DNA from: Fusibacillus kribbianus
GTDB lineage: Bacteria; Bacillota; Clostridia; Lachnospirales; Lachnospiraceae
Direction: 5' to 3'
Length of the DNA stretch: 63,383 nucleotides
Assembly (NCBI RefSeq): GCF_030053595.1
Contig: NZ_JASGBQ010000015.1
Location: forward strand, 1-63,383
The notes under the pieces were generated by a model. The model ran no database searches. It saw nothing but the letters and a program-made list of their open reading frames with translations, and was not told where the DNA came from. A program made the position numbers and the translations under genes. Shown here in pieces: positions 56,890 through 62,778 of this stretch. Within the stretch, counting starts at the first letter, position 1. Each line of letters opens with the position of its first letter.

Positions 56890-57062
56890 ATGATCCCTGA
56901 TTATATTGAATTTGTTTTGCCGTTTCCGGCATATTTGCCAATATATTCACGCTCAGGGAGCATGGAAGAGCATCCGCCGAATTTTCGATTTTCTCTTCTC
57001 CTCGTTACCCTTACTTACAAATACTTACAAATACTTACAAATAAGGGACATGGCGCTTATCA
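56890..57062 (-). ncRNA. glmS ribozyme (GlcN6P-activated self-cleaving riboswitch)
   Basis: On the minus strand the leader contains the core elements in the right order: AAGCGCC (cleavage expected between A57057 and G57056), a P1 hairpin (CCCTTA/TAAGGG), AACGAGGAG, then P3 (GAAGAG/CTCTTC) around AATTCGGCGGATG, then TGAGCGTG and a P4-like pairing CCCTGA/TCAGGG. These match the known B. subtilis glmS element at the conserved positions. It ends about 40 nt before the glmS start codon. Upon GlcN6P binding the RNA cleaves itself and the mRNA is degraded. Confidence 0.92.
57012..57041. repeat. three exact tandem copies of TACTTACAAA in the ribozyme P1 loop
   Basis: Three perfect, contiguous 10-bp copies fill the apical part of the P1 hairpin. 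The stem arms TAAGGG/CCCTTA flank them exactly. The array is part of the transcribed leader. Confidence 0.95.
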
Positions 57063-57108
57063 GTATTCAATTTTTCTGCAATTGCCTCCTTAAACAACAG
57101 CCTACTTA

Positions 57109-57137
57109 ACTATAACATTTCGGACAATATGAGTCAA
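57109..57137 (-). promoter_or_regulatory. sigma-A promoter of glmS
   Basis: On the minus strand TTGACT (57137-57132) and TATAGT (57114-57109) are separated by 17 bp. Transcription would start about 45 nt before the ribozyme cleavage site. Confidence 0.85.
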
Positions 57138-57174
57138 GTTTTGGAAAGCTTTTGGCGTTATCTCAAAATTCTGC

Positions 57175-57203
57175 TTGCCTGAGAAAAAAGATAATTCTAT
57201 AAT
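57175..57203 (+). promoter_or_regulatory. promoter of the aldo/keto reductase gene
   Basis: TTGCCT (57175-57180) and TATAAT (57198-57203) with a 17-bp spacer, back to back with the glmS promoter. Confidence 0.65.
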
Positions 57204-57266
57204 AGGATATGGGTCACTGTTTTACAGTATGTTTTTTAGTCTATTGAAACAGGAGGGAATGGCATC

Positions 57267-58226
57267 ATGAAATATATTGAAGTTGGAAAATCCGGAATTC
57301 AGGCATCCAATCTGATCATGGGCTGCATGAGGCTGAAGGGAAAAACGCCAAAGGAAGCAGAGGCCATCATCCGGACAGCCATGGACGAAGGCATCAATTT
57401 CTTTGATCATGCTGATGTGTATGGAAGCGCCGGCCTTCGGGGCGAATGTGAGGAAATTTTTGGAAAGGCAGTTTCTCTTTCAAAGCCGTCTGTTCGCGAG
57501 CAAATGATCATCCAGAGCAAATGCGGCATTATCAAAAGTGCGACCGGTGCCTATGATTTTTCCAAGGAACACATTATTGAGGCCACAGACGGCATATTAA
57601 AGCGTCTGGGAACAGAATATCTGGACTTTCTGCTTTTGCATCGTCCGGACACTCTTATGGAGCCTGAGGAGGTTGCAGCGGCTTTCGAAAGCCTGCGTAC
57701 CCAGGGCAAGGTCCGTCATTTCGGCGTTTCCAACCACAAGCCCCTTCAGGTGGATCTTTTACAGAAATACATCCCCTATAAGCTGGAAATCAACCAGCTT
57801 CAGTTCAGCATTGTCCATTGTCCCATGATCGATTCCGGCGTGGCGGCGAACATGGATATTCCTCAGGGATATGATAAAGACGGTTCTGTTCTAGAATATT
57901 CCAGGCTCCACGATATGACGATCCAGGCCTGGTCGCCATTCCAGCAGAGTGGACCGGTGAGTTCCTCTGTGGCAAGACCGTTCCTTGGTGACCGAGAGAA
58001 GTTTGGAAAATTAAATGAGGTGATCGACCGCATCGCAGAAAAATATGAGGTTACAAATACGGCTGTGGCTGTAGCCTGGATCACCCGTCATCCGGCCAGA
58101 TTCCAGGTGATTCTCGGAAGCATGAATCCTCAACGGATCAAAGATGCCTGCAAAGGCTCTGATCTGCCTCTGACTAGAGACGAATGGTATGAGATTTATC
58201 AGGCAGCAGGGAAGAAGCTTCCATAA
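57267..58226 (+). CDS. aldo/keto reductase
   Basis: A 319-residue NAD(P)H-dependent oxidoreductase of the AKR superfamily with a TIM barrel. Visible segments: LIMGCMRL, INFFDHADVYG (catalytic Asp/Tyr pair), QSKCGI (Lys), YLDFLLLHRPD (His), FGVSNHKPLQV and a C-terminal NTAVAVAWITRHPARFQVILGS. It resembles the YdhF-type group; the substrate is unknown. It has its own promoter and no clear terminator. It is the last chromosomal gene before the prophage. Confidence 0.93.
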   Translation: MKYIEVGKSGIQASNLIMGCMRLKGKTPKEAEAIIRTAMDEGINFFDHADVYGSAGLRGECEEIFGKAVSLSKPSVREQMIIQSKCGIIKSATGAYDFSKEHIIEATDGILKRLGTEYLDFLLLHRPDTLMEPEEVAAAFESLRTQGKVRHFGVSNHKPLQVDLLQKYIPYKLEINQLQFSIVHCPMIDSGVAANMDIPQGYDKDGSVLEYSRLHDMTIQAWSPFQQSGPVSSSVARPFLGDREKFGKLNEVIDRIAEKYEVTNTAVAVAWITRHPARFQVILGSMNPQRIKDACKGSDLPLTRDEWYEIYQAAGKKLP

Positions 58227-58363
58227 AAATTTCTCATGAAATAAAGAGCTTTGCTGATCATTTAAAACAGACGCATAAGGTGCCGGAATTTTTTTCTTTT
58301 GGATGAATCCGTTTTCTTGTGTGTCTGTTTCTATTTATTCGTTAAAGTTGAGAAATTGCGAAA
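58227..58363. other. junction region between chromosome and prophage
   Basis: There is no gene in these 137 bp and base composition becomes AT-rich. The 10-mer GACGCATAAG occurs at 58270-58279 and again at 58372-58381, the latter inside the end of the first prophage gene. No tRNA end or integrase-type core is recognisable. The exact left boundary is unresolved. Confidence 0.35.
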
Positions 58364-58579
58364 TCATACACGACGCATAAGCTCAAGCTGCTCAAGAAAA
58401 TCAATAAGACATTCACCACGATTCTGGTATAGTTGAGCGATACGACCTCGACGATCCCAAGGAACATCTGATGCAGCTGCCTGATTTTCAGCAATATGCC
58501 GGGCACAATTTTCAATTTCAATAAGACATAGTTCTTTAATTAAGGTTACCTGTTCAGGTGTGATCCGGACAAACATCAT
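58364..58579 (-). CDS. prophage protein, 71 aa, unknown
   Basis: A 71-residue soluble, helical, acidic protein (MFVRITPEQVTLIKELCLIE). It contains Cys, Arg and Asp-rich stretches around VPWDRRGRIAQLYQNRGE. Its ATG overlaps the stop of the upstream gene (ATGA), so translation is coupled; the second ATG three bases on is equally possible and better spaced from GGAGG. I recognise no family. It is the last gene on this side of the prophage. Confidence 0.65.
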   Translation of the reverse strand: MMFVRITPEQVTLIKELCLIEIENCARHIAENQAAASDVPWDRRGRIAQLYQNRGECLIDFLEQLELMRRV

Positions 58580-58815
58580 TTACCTCCAACAAGCTGAGCA
58601 CCGGTAGCAACAACAACCATCTGACCACGATAAGGAAAAATATTAAGCTCAAGATTTACATAGCAGCCATCATCAAGTCCATTGAAATTTTCCGGTTCAC
58701 GAGTACCGAAAGAATGAAGTCCATCATCAGCTTTACAAGAAACATTATAATAAGTTTTTGAACCAGACTGACGAGAAGAAACACCTAAAAACATAACTTC
58801 AGAAACAGCTTTCAT
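58576..58815 (-). CDS. prophage protein, 79 aa, candidate ssDNA-binding (gpV-like)
   Basis: A 79-residue protein predicted to be mostly beta-strand (VSEVMFLGVSSRQSGSKTYY, YVNLELNIFPYRGQMVVVAT), with aromatic residues and no membrane helix. The size and alternating pattern fit the small OB-fold proteins that coat ssDNA in filamentous phages. The identification rests on size, fold impression and genomic position only. AAGGTGG precedes the ATG. It is co-directional with the 71-aa gene and divergent from the repressor-like gene. Confidence 0.55.
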   Translation of the reverse strand: MKAVSEVMFLGVSSRQSGSKTYYNVSCKADDGLHSFGTREPENFNGLDDGCYVNLELNIFPYRGQMVVVATGAQLVGGK

Positions 58816-58872
58816 AATAAACCACCTTTCTTTTCAAATGAAAAAATGTTATAATAAAAAGTTAAACTATTA

Positions 58873-58940
58873 TAGATAACAATAGATATCTATTAATATC
58901 TAAAATAATTATAAAAAATAAAGAAATAGATGTCAATAGA
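58873..58940. promoter_or_regulatory. operator array with TAGATA half-sites at 10-bp steps
   Basis: TAGATA occurs at 58873 and 58883, and its complement TATCTA at 58887 and 58897, forming a symmetric block centred on the perfect palindrome AATAGATATCTATT (58881-58894). Two further AATAGA copies at 58925 and 58935 are again 10 bp apart. The array lies between divergent genes, directly before a ribbon-helix-helix protein, whose family binds tandem half-sites on one face of the helix. Confidence 0.65.
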
Positions 58941-58964
58941 CAACTATTAAGAAAAGAGGTAAAT

Positions 58965-59165
58965 ATGACTGGAAAATATAAAAACAAAACATTTTCATTA
59001 AGAATAGACAACAGATTACAAATGAAAGTTGAAGCAATAGCAGAAAAAGAAGATAGAACAATAACAAAACAATATGAAAGAATAATAAGAGAGTATATAC
59101 AAAACTATGAAAAAGAAAATGGACCCATAGAAATAGATGGGGGGGGGCAGAACGATGAAACGTAG
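58965..59165 (+). CDS. ribbon-helix-helix (Arc/CopG-like) regulator of the prophage
   Basis: A 66-residue protein with an N-terminal beta-strand (NKTFSLRIDNRLQMKVEAIA) followed by two helices (EKEDRTITKQYERIIREYIQ), the ribbon-helix-helix layout. It is the only plus-strand gene of the prophage and faces the minus-strand genes across the phased operator array, consistent with a lysogeny or copy-control repressor. GAAAAGAGG precedes the ATG. Near the end, a run of nine G (59139-59147) encodes three Gly; a shift there would replace the last few residues by a 23-codon tail. Confidence 0.75.
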   Translation: MTGKYKNKTFSLRIDNRLQMKVEAIAEKEDRTITKQYERIIREYIQNYEKENGPIEIDGGGQNDET

Positions 59166-59223
59166 TTTTCAATACTACTTTAAAGACAGAATATTTTATA
59201 CTAGGAAAAACGGATCCAGCTGA
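59155..59223 (+). CDS. 22-codon open frame downstream of the G tract (possible frameshifted C-terminus)
   Basis: An ATG-started frame of 22 codons (MKRSFQYYFKDRIFYTRKNG) in the +1 frame relative to the repressor gene, overlapping its end. Loss of a single G in the nine-G run would join the repressor to this tail without a stop. It may be the true C-terminus (homopolymer error or slippage) or meaningless. No ribosome binding site of its own is clear apart from the G tract. Confidence 0.3.
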   Translation: MKRSFQYYFKDRIFYTRKNGSS

Positions 59224-59236
59224 GCATATGATTTAA

Positions 59237-60298
59237 TTAAGACAATTCAGGTATCAAATCCTGCAATAAGATTCGCTGCCGGGCTGACAATTTATTAACA
59301 CCTAGGTTTAAAAGATCATAAACAAAATCGAGCACACCGCCATCAGAAGCAACAATAAAAGCAAGAGATCTTGATACTTGCTTTTTTAACCATGCCTTTG
59401 TATCGTCCAAAGAAAGAGGAACCGGAGCAACATAGATAGAAAGCTTTTCAACATCAGAAATAAACTCATCCCATGCAGGAAGAGTCGTGCAGCGTGTTTT
59501 ATTATTATCATCTTTAATAATAAATCTTATATAATTTGATAAGATACCACAAGTAACCTGAGACAGTGATCCGTTAAGAAGGAGAGCTGCAGCTATATTG
59601 GCACGACCGTTTTTAAGCTCCAATTCCCAACGAACCCAATCATGTTCAATAAGCGGGCAGCTGCCATCATTTTTACTGTTTTGCTCCAGCTTTTTATCAT
59701 AAACGCGCAGGAAAGTATCAGATTTACGAGAACCAAAATACAAAGTCCATCCAATAACATTTCCATTATTATCGTGTGAGCTTTCAGAAGACCAGGAATG
59801 AAACCGAGATGAAAAAGCGGCATCGACACAAAGATCAAAAATATCATTAAGAGTAAAATATCCAACCTGATCATCAATAGCAAGATCAAGACGAGTAAAA
59901 TGACCACCAAGCTGGATAATCTGACTTAAAAATTCCTGGAAAGCGGTATGATTAAAATCAGAAACATTAAAACCGGTACCAAAAGGAGTAGATCCAGTCC
60001 TGGAAGCGTGAAACCGGTTTAAAACAATAAGAATATCCTTAGACGGAATATCAACATGGATACCCATTTCTTCAGTACCATTGGAAAGAATACGAACAGA
60101 ACCATCAGCCAACTTACTACAATTTCGATATCCATATGATCCAACAGGCATAACAACAAACTCTGCAGCAGAAAATCCAAGAAAATCCACCACGTCAGCT
60201 ACAGTATATTCATATGGCAGCGTAAAAGCTATCCAGTCACAACAGACAGATAAACCATTTTTCATATTCTGATCATTTCCAAAAGATTGAGCTTGCAT
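59237..60298 (-). CDS. phage/plasmid rolling-circle replication initiator (Rep_trans/PF02486 type)
   Basis: A 353-residue initiator. The order of motifs matches the family of pT181 Rep, conjugative NicK relaxases and filamentous-phage RstA-like proteins: FTRLDLAIDD (134-143), GWTLYFGSRKSD (183-194), FLRVYDKKLE with a candidate nucleophilic Tyr200, and VRWELELK (222-229). It would nick the double-strand origin and stay covalently attached. GGAGG lies 6 nt before the ATG. A nick-site-like hairpin lies 20-50 bp upstream. It converges with the repressor gene. Confidence 0.88.
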   Translation of the reverse strand: MQAQSFGNDQNMKNGLSVCCDWIAFTLPYEYTVADVVDFLGFSAAEFVVMPVGSYGYRNCSKLADGSVRILSNGTEEMGIHVDIPSKDILIVLNRFHASRTGSTPFGTGFNVSDFNHTAFQEFLSQIIQLGGHFTRLDLAIDDQVGYFTLNDIFDLCVDAAFSSRFHSWSSESSHDNNGNVIGWTLYFGSRKSDTFLRVYDKKLEQNSKNDGSCPLIEHDWVRWELELKNGRANIAAALLLNGSLSQVTCGILSNYIRFIIKDDNNKTRCTTLPAWDEFISDVEKLSIYVAPVPLSLDDTKAWLKKQVSRSLAFIVASDGGVLDFVYDLLNLGVNKLSARQRILLQDLIPELS

Positions 60299-60319
60299 AA
60301 AAGACCTCCTGAATTTTCT

Positions 60320-60345
60320 ACCCCCGTATTACTGTACCGGGGGTT
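60320..60345 (-). other. probable rolling-circle origin hairpin (nick site) upstream of rep
   Basis: On the minus strand the arms ACCCCC and GGGGGT enclose GGTACAGTAATACG, so the upper part reads GTACAGTAATAC. The layout (C/G-rich arms and a TAC..T^AATA-type loop) closely resembles the pT181 nick hairpin, as I recall it (CTACTCTAATAG), and the C/G-armed oriT of NicK-type elements. By analogy nicking would fall between T and A in AGT^AAT. Boundaries are accurate to about 1-2 bp. Confidence 0.6.
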
Positions 60346-60405
60346 ATTTCGACCCGGATAGAGTCGATAAAAAGCACATCAACAGCCGCCGATGAGACAG
60401 CAGCA

Positions 60406-61191
60406 TCATTTTCGCCGCCCCACAACACGACGAAGAAAGGAACGGGGTGAGCGACATAATCGCCGCCCAGAGGGCACCCGGCGATGAGTAAGAGAGCGCT
60501 TCCGGAACTCCTGATACTCATTTTCCCATTTCTGAGCCTCCTGATCAGGAAGCTCATCAACCACAAACGAATCAAAATACTTCGCATACTTAGGGATCAG
60601 CATAATTTTCGAACTGCCGGTTAAAAATCCACCAATACCGGATAAGTGCAGCTGATCAGCGATCCGAGATTCAGCTTGCGAGCTGGCCTCAGTAACCGTA
60701 ATCGACCTGGTAATGCTGCGGATATAGGTAAACCAACCAAGCGGATTAACAAGCAAATACATGCGATCCGTCAAAGTCCTGAGTTTAAGATCAATGTCAA
60801 AAGACTGAGAAAACAGATACACAGTATGTCGATAATGTCTCTGCAGCTTAAAATAATCACGCACCTCCGGCTTAAAATTCTTGAAATTCCGATTATCCCA
60901 GATCATACCTACCTCATCAATAAGCAATACAGATTCAGGCGGGAAAGAACGAAAACCAATGTCATTATGATCAAGCTTATAAGCATAAGGCACATTGAGA
61001 GTCGAATACACAGGACGACCTAACTTTGCATATTTAACAGCCAACATGGTAAGATATGTAGACTTCCCAGCTCCTTTTTTACCAAAGACCATATATAACT
61101 TATAAGGATTACGAAACCGTTTATAAAAATAAAGAGTAACACCACAAACCAGACAAACCAAAACAATTAAAACAAGAGCAAATGTTTTCAA
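60406..61191 (-). CDS. Zot/pI-type phage assembly ATPase
   Basis: A 261-residue Zot-family protein, the inner-membrane motor for filamentous virion extrusion. A transmembrane helix occupies residues 3-22, then Walker A GKKGAGKST (37-45), a PVYSTLNVPYAY strand, Walker B VLLIDEVG (88-95) and the family-typical VRDYFKLQRHYRHTVYLFSQSF. The membrane helix precedes the ATPase, whereas in classical pI/Zot it follows. The last 30 residues are strongly basic. The start is a TTG with GGAGG 7 nt upstream. No secretin gene accompanies it, as expected in a monoderm host. Confidence 0.85.
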   Translation of the reverse strand: MKTFALVLIVLVCLVCGVTLYFYKRFRNPYKLYMVFGKKGAGKSTYLTMLAVKYAKLGRPVYSTLNVPYAYKLDHNDIGFRSFPPESVLLIDEVGMIWDNRNFKNFKPEVRDYFKLQRHYRHTVYLFSQSFDIDLKLRTLTDRMYLLVNPLGWFTYIRSITRSITVTEASSQAESRIADQLHLSGIGGFLTGSSKIMLIPKYAKYFDSFVVDELPDQEAQKWENEYQEFRKRSLTHRRVPSGRRLCRSPRSFLRRVVGRRK

Positions 61192-61203
61192 AAATCATCC
61201 TCC

Positions 61204-61314
61204 TCATCCCATAAGCTTCCGAAGAAAACCAACAGCAGCACCAAAAAGACCGAGGCACAAAAAACACAACCCGACAGTATCACTAAATAAATACCTGGCA
61301 ACATAATCAATCAT
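61204..61314 (-). CDS. 36-aa phage membrane protein
   Basis: A 36-codon gene just before zot: MIDYVARYLFSDTV, a hydrophobic, cysteine- and glycine-containing helix (about 14-31) and a short basic end FLRKLMG. Only GTGGGG directly precedes the ATG, so initiation is less certain. It resembles the tiny virion-end proteins (pVII/pIX size) of filamentous phages only in size and hydrophobicity. Confidence 0.5.
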   Translation of the reverse strand: MIDYVARYLFSDTVGLCFLCLGLFGAAVGFLRKLMG

Positions 61315-61350
61315 CCCCACAAGATAACTTAAATATTCCATTCAGTCGTT

Positions 61351-61379
61351 GGAGGCCGCCGTGAACGAGAGCGGCCTCC
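61351..61379 (-). terminator. GC-rich stem-loop after the coat genes
   Basis: A perfect 9-bp stem GGAGGCCGC/GCGGCCTCC with an 11-nt loop, 14 bp past the stop of the second coat gene, in otherwise AT-rich DNA. There is no T tract on the minus strand, so it could be an attenuator, an mRNA-stabilising end or the virion packaging hairpin. Ff phages place a terminator just after the major coat gene. Confidence 0.55.
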
Positions 61380-61392
61380 GGCCTCCTTCCTG

Positions 61393-61560
61393 TCATACAG
61401 ACTTTAAAAGTCTGACAAACATACCTACCGCAGCTCCGACCATCAACACAGCAGTCATTAAAAGCAGAAGCGGATTTGCGATCACAGTAGATACCAAAGT
61501 TGTGATCTGAGTAATAAACCAAGTGAAAACCTCAGTAAACGTCGATAACAAAGCAGTCAT
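61393..61560 (-). CDS. major coat protein candidate, copy 2 (55 aa)
   Basis: A 55-residue protein with an amphipathic N-terminal half (MTALLSTFTEVFTWFITQI) and a transmembrane helix with a basic end (LLLLMTAVLMVGAAVGMFV, then RLLKSV), the pVIII-like plan. AGGAGG lies 7 nt before the ATG, overlapping the stop of the upstream copy. The last 27 residues are identical to those of the neighbour. There is no separate cleavable signal peptide, as in some coats inserted directly. Confidence 0.75.
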   Translation of the reverse strand: MTALLSTFTEVFTWFITQITTLVSTVIANPLLLLMTAVLMVGAAVGMFVRLLKSV

Positions 61561-61572
61561 TAAAACACCTCC

Positions 61573-61767
61573 TTATACAGACTTTAAAAGACGGACAAAC
61601 ATACCGACCGCAGCTCCGACCATCAAAACAGCAGTCATCAAGAGCAGCAGCGGATTATTAACCACAGTAGTTACGAGAGTACCGATCTGCGTAATAAACC
61701 AGCTAAAAACACTCGTAAACATATTAAGCAGAGTACCCATACCAGTAGTTTCAGATGCAATTAACAT
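61573..61767 (-). CDS. major coat protein candidate, copy 1 (64 aa)
   Basis: A 64-residue paralogue of the next gene. It has a nine-residue longer N-terminus (MLIASETTGMGTLLNMF), the shared VFSWFITQI segment and the same C-terminal helix of 27 identical residues. AGGAGG lies 6 nt before the ATG. The two genes are separated by 12 bp. At DNA level the 3' halves are nearly identical while the 5' halves differ, so either recent duplication with divergence or selection for two coat forms is possible. Confidence 0.75.
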   Translation of the reverse strand: MLIASETTGMGTLLNMFTSVFSWFITQIGTLVTTVVNNPLLLLMTAVLMVGAAVGMFVRLLKSV

Positions 61768-61779
61768 AACAAACCTCCT

Positions 61780-61959
61780 TTATGATTTATTATCAATTCC
61801 ACGGTGACTTAGTAAAAAACTAACCGCAAAAATGACGATCCGAATGACAACAAATCCAATCAAAGCAATACCGAGCCAACCAGCTTTATTTATAAGTAAA
61901 TCCCAAAGAGTAACAAAAACATTTAAAATAAAAGCACCGACCTGCGATAAATCAGACAT
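61780..61959 (-). CDS. 59-aa phage membrane protein
   Basis: A 59-residue protein, MSDLSQVGAFILNVFVTLWD, with two hydrophobic stretches (about 8-25 and 30-50) and a polar end LLSHRGIDNKS. The start chosen has GGAGG 7 nt upstream; a longer frame begins 7 codons earlier. It is probably a virion or assembly protein. It directly precedes the coat pair. Confidence 0.65.
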   Translation of the reverse strand: MSDLSQVGAFILNVFVTLWDLLINKAGWLGIALIGFVVIRIVIFAVSFLLSHRGIDNKS

Positions 61960-61963
61960 AGAC

Positions 61964-62083
61964 TCACCTCCGGCAAACATTTATGAAGAAGATAATGAAA
62001 CATAAAACGAATACCAAAGAAAAGATTGATAACACAGGCTCAGGAACAGTAACACCAACAAGATTATTAATAAAATCAGCCAC
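61964..62083 (-). CDS. 39-aa phage membrane protein
   Basis: A 39-codon gene starting with GTG; AGGAGG lies exactly 7 nt upstream, inside the end of the preceding gene. It encodes MADFINNLVGVTVPEPVLSI, a hydrophobic helix (about 18-36) and a CRR end. It overlaps the preceding stop by 8 bp and ends 4 bp before the next start. The tight coupling supports a real gene. It is pVII/pIX-like in size. Confidence 0.6.
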   Translation of the reverse strand: MADFINNLVGVTVPEPVLSIFSLVFVLCFIIFFINVCRR

Positions 62084-62777
62084 GGTGACCCCTCCTTAAA
62101 AATCGTATTAAACCGTTTACAGCCATAATAATCAGACATATCGCAAAAACCACCTCTAACCAATAAGATCTCGAATACGAAATTTGATCAGCATTAGATA
62201 TGCCAACATAAGTAGTAGTAGAAGAAAGAGAGCTGCCATTGACATAATAAGAGGTTACATATTGAGCAGATCGATATCGATATAAATTATTAGCGTAATT
62301 TGATGATCCACGACCCAAAATTGTTAAATTTAAAGTATCAACAGCAGATCGGTCAGCAGCTTGTCCCACATATAAAGGCACCCGGATATCACTGGAGGAC
62401 CAATTTACAATTTGACCAGCCTCGATCGTGACTTTATCAGCCTGCTCAGGAGTAAAAACAGCTTGACATGATCCGTAATTGGAAACCTCAACATTAAAGA
62501 TCACCATACCATCAAGGCTATAGCTGCCATCACCGGAAGCAAGAACATCGGAATCGGAGAGGGCAAAAGCAGACACATCACCCATATAAGGAATAATAGA
62601 ATCTGTCGATTCCTCCACAATTTCTTCAGTTGAGGATGATTCCATAAGATCAAATACATCACCTGATTCACCAGTCTCCGAAATGACCTCAGTTTCCAAT
62701 ACATCTGCTTGAGACTCTTCATTTACAACCTCCTCAGGAACAATAAAACCATTTTCATCAACTGTATAAACTTCCAT
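62076..62777 (-). CDS. 233-aa tail-anchored phage protein, candidate minor coat/adsorption protein
   Basis: A 233-residue protein with a very acidic, Ser/Glu-rich N-terminal third (about 1-75), a beta-rich middle (about 85-195; GMVIFNVEVSNYGSCQAVF) and one C-terminal transmembrane helix (LEVVFAICLIIMAVNGLI) followed by RFLRRGHRG. The single C-terminal anchor and size resemble pIII-type adsorption proteins, but I see no N-terminal signal peptide, so export is unexplained. The start ATG 62777 has GGGGG 5 nt upstream. The function is inferred from layout. Confidence 0.65.
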   Translation of the reverse strand: MEVYTVDENGFIVPEEVVNEESQADVLETEVISETGESGDVFDLMESSSTEEIVEESTDSIIPYMGDVSAFALSDSDVLASGDGSYSLDGMVIFNVEVSNYGSCQAVFTPEQADKVTIEAGQIVNWSSSDIRVPLYVGQAADRSAVDTLNLTILGRGSSNYANNLYRYRSAQYVTSYYVNGSSLSSTTTYVGISNADQISYSRSYWLEVVFAICLIIMAVNGLIRFLRRGHRG

Positions 62778-62778
62778 T

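Noticed and set aside
57012-57041. Tandem 10-bp repeats considered as a CRISPR or iteron array.
   Set aside because: There are no spacers, no cas genes and no initiator nearby, and the repeats sit exactly in the P1 loop of the glmS ribozyme.
58227-58363. Search for a tRNA end or integrase-type attachment core at the left junction.
   Set aside because: No tRNA-like sequence is present, and no sequence of convincing length is shared between the left and right flanks of the prophage.
60319-60587. An 89-codon minus-strand frame overlapping the C-terminus of zot, hydrophobic and ending at the origin hairpin.
   Set aside because: Two thirds lie inside zot in another frame, no well-placed ribosome binding site is present, and an Arg-rich frame such as the zot tail tends to give hydrophobic residues when shifted. 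It cannot be excluded as an overprinted gene.
61307-61522. A 71-codon frame overlapping a coat gene.
   Set aside because: It is an alternative frame of the coat region with Cys/Arg-rich composition and no ribosome binding site; the coat frame has AGGAGG and a paralogue.
61981-62163. A 60-codon minus-strand frame overlapping the end of the 233-aa gene.
   Set aside because: The 39-codon GTG frame in the same place has AGGAGG at the correct distance and a better membrane-protein profile.
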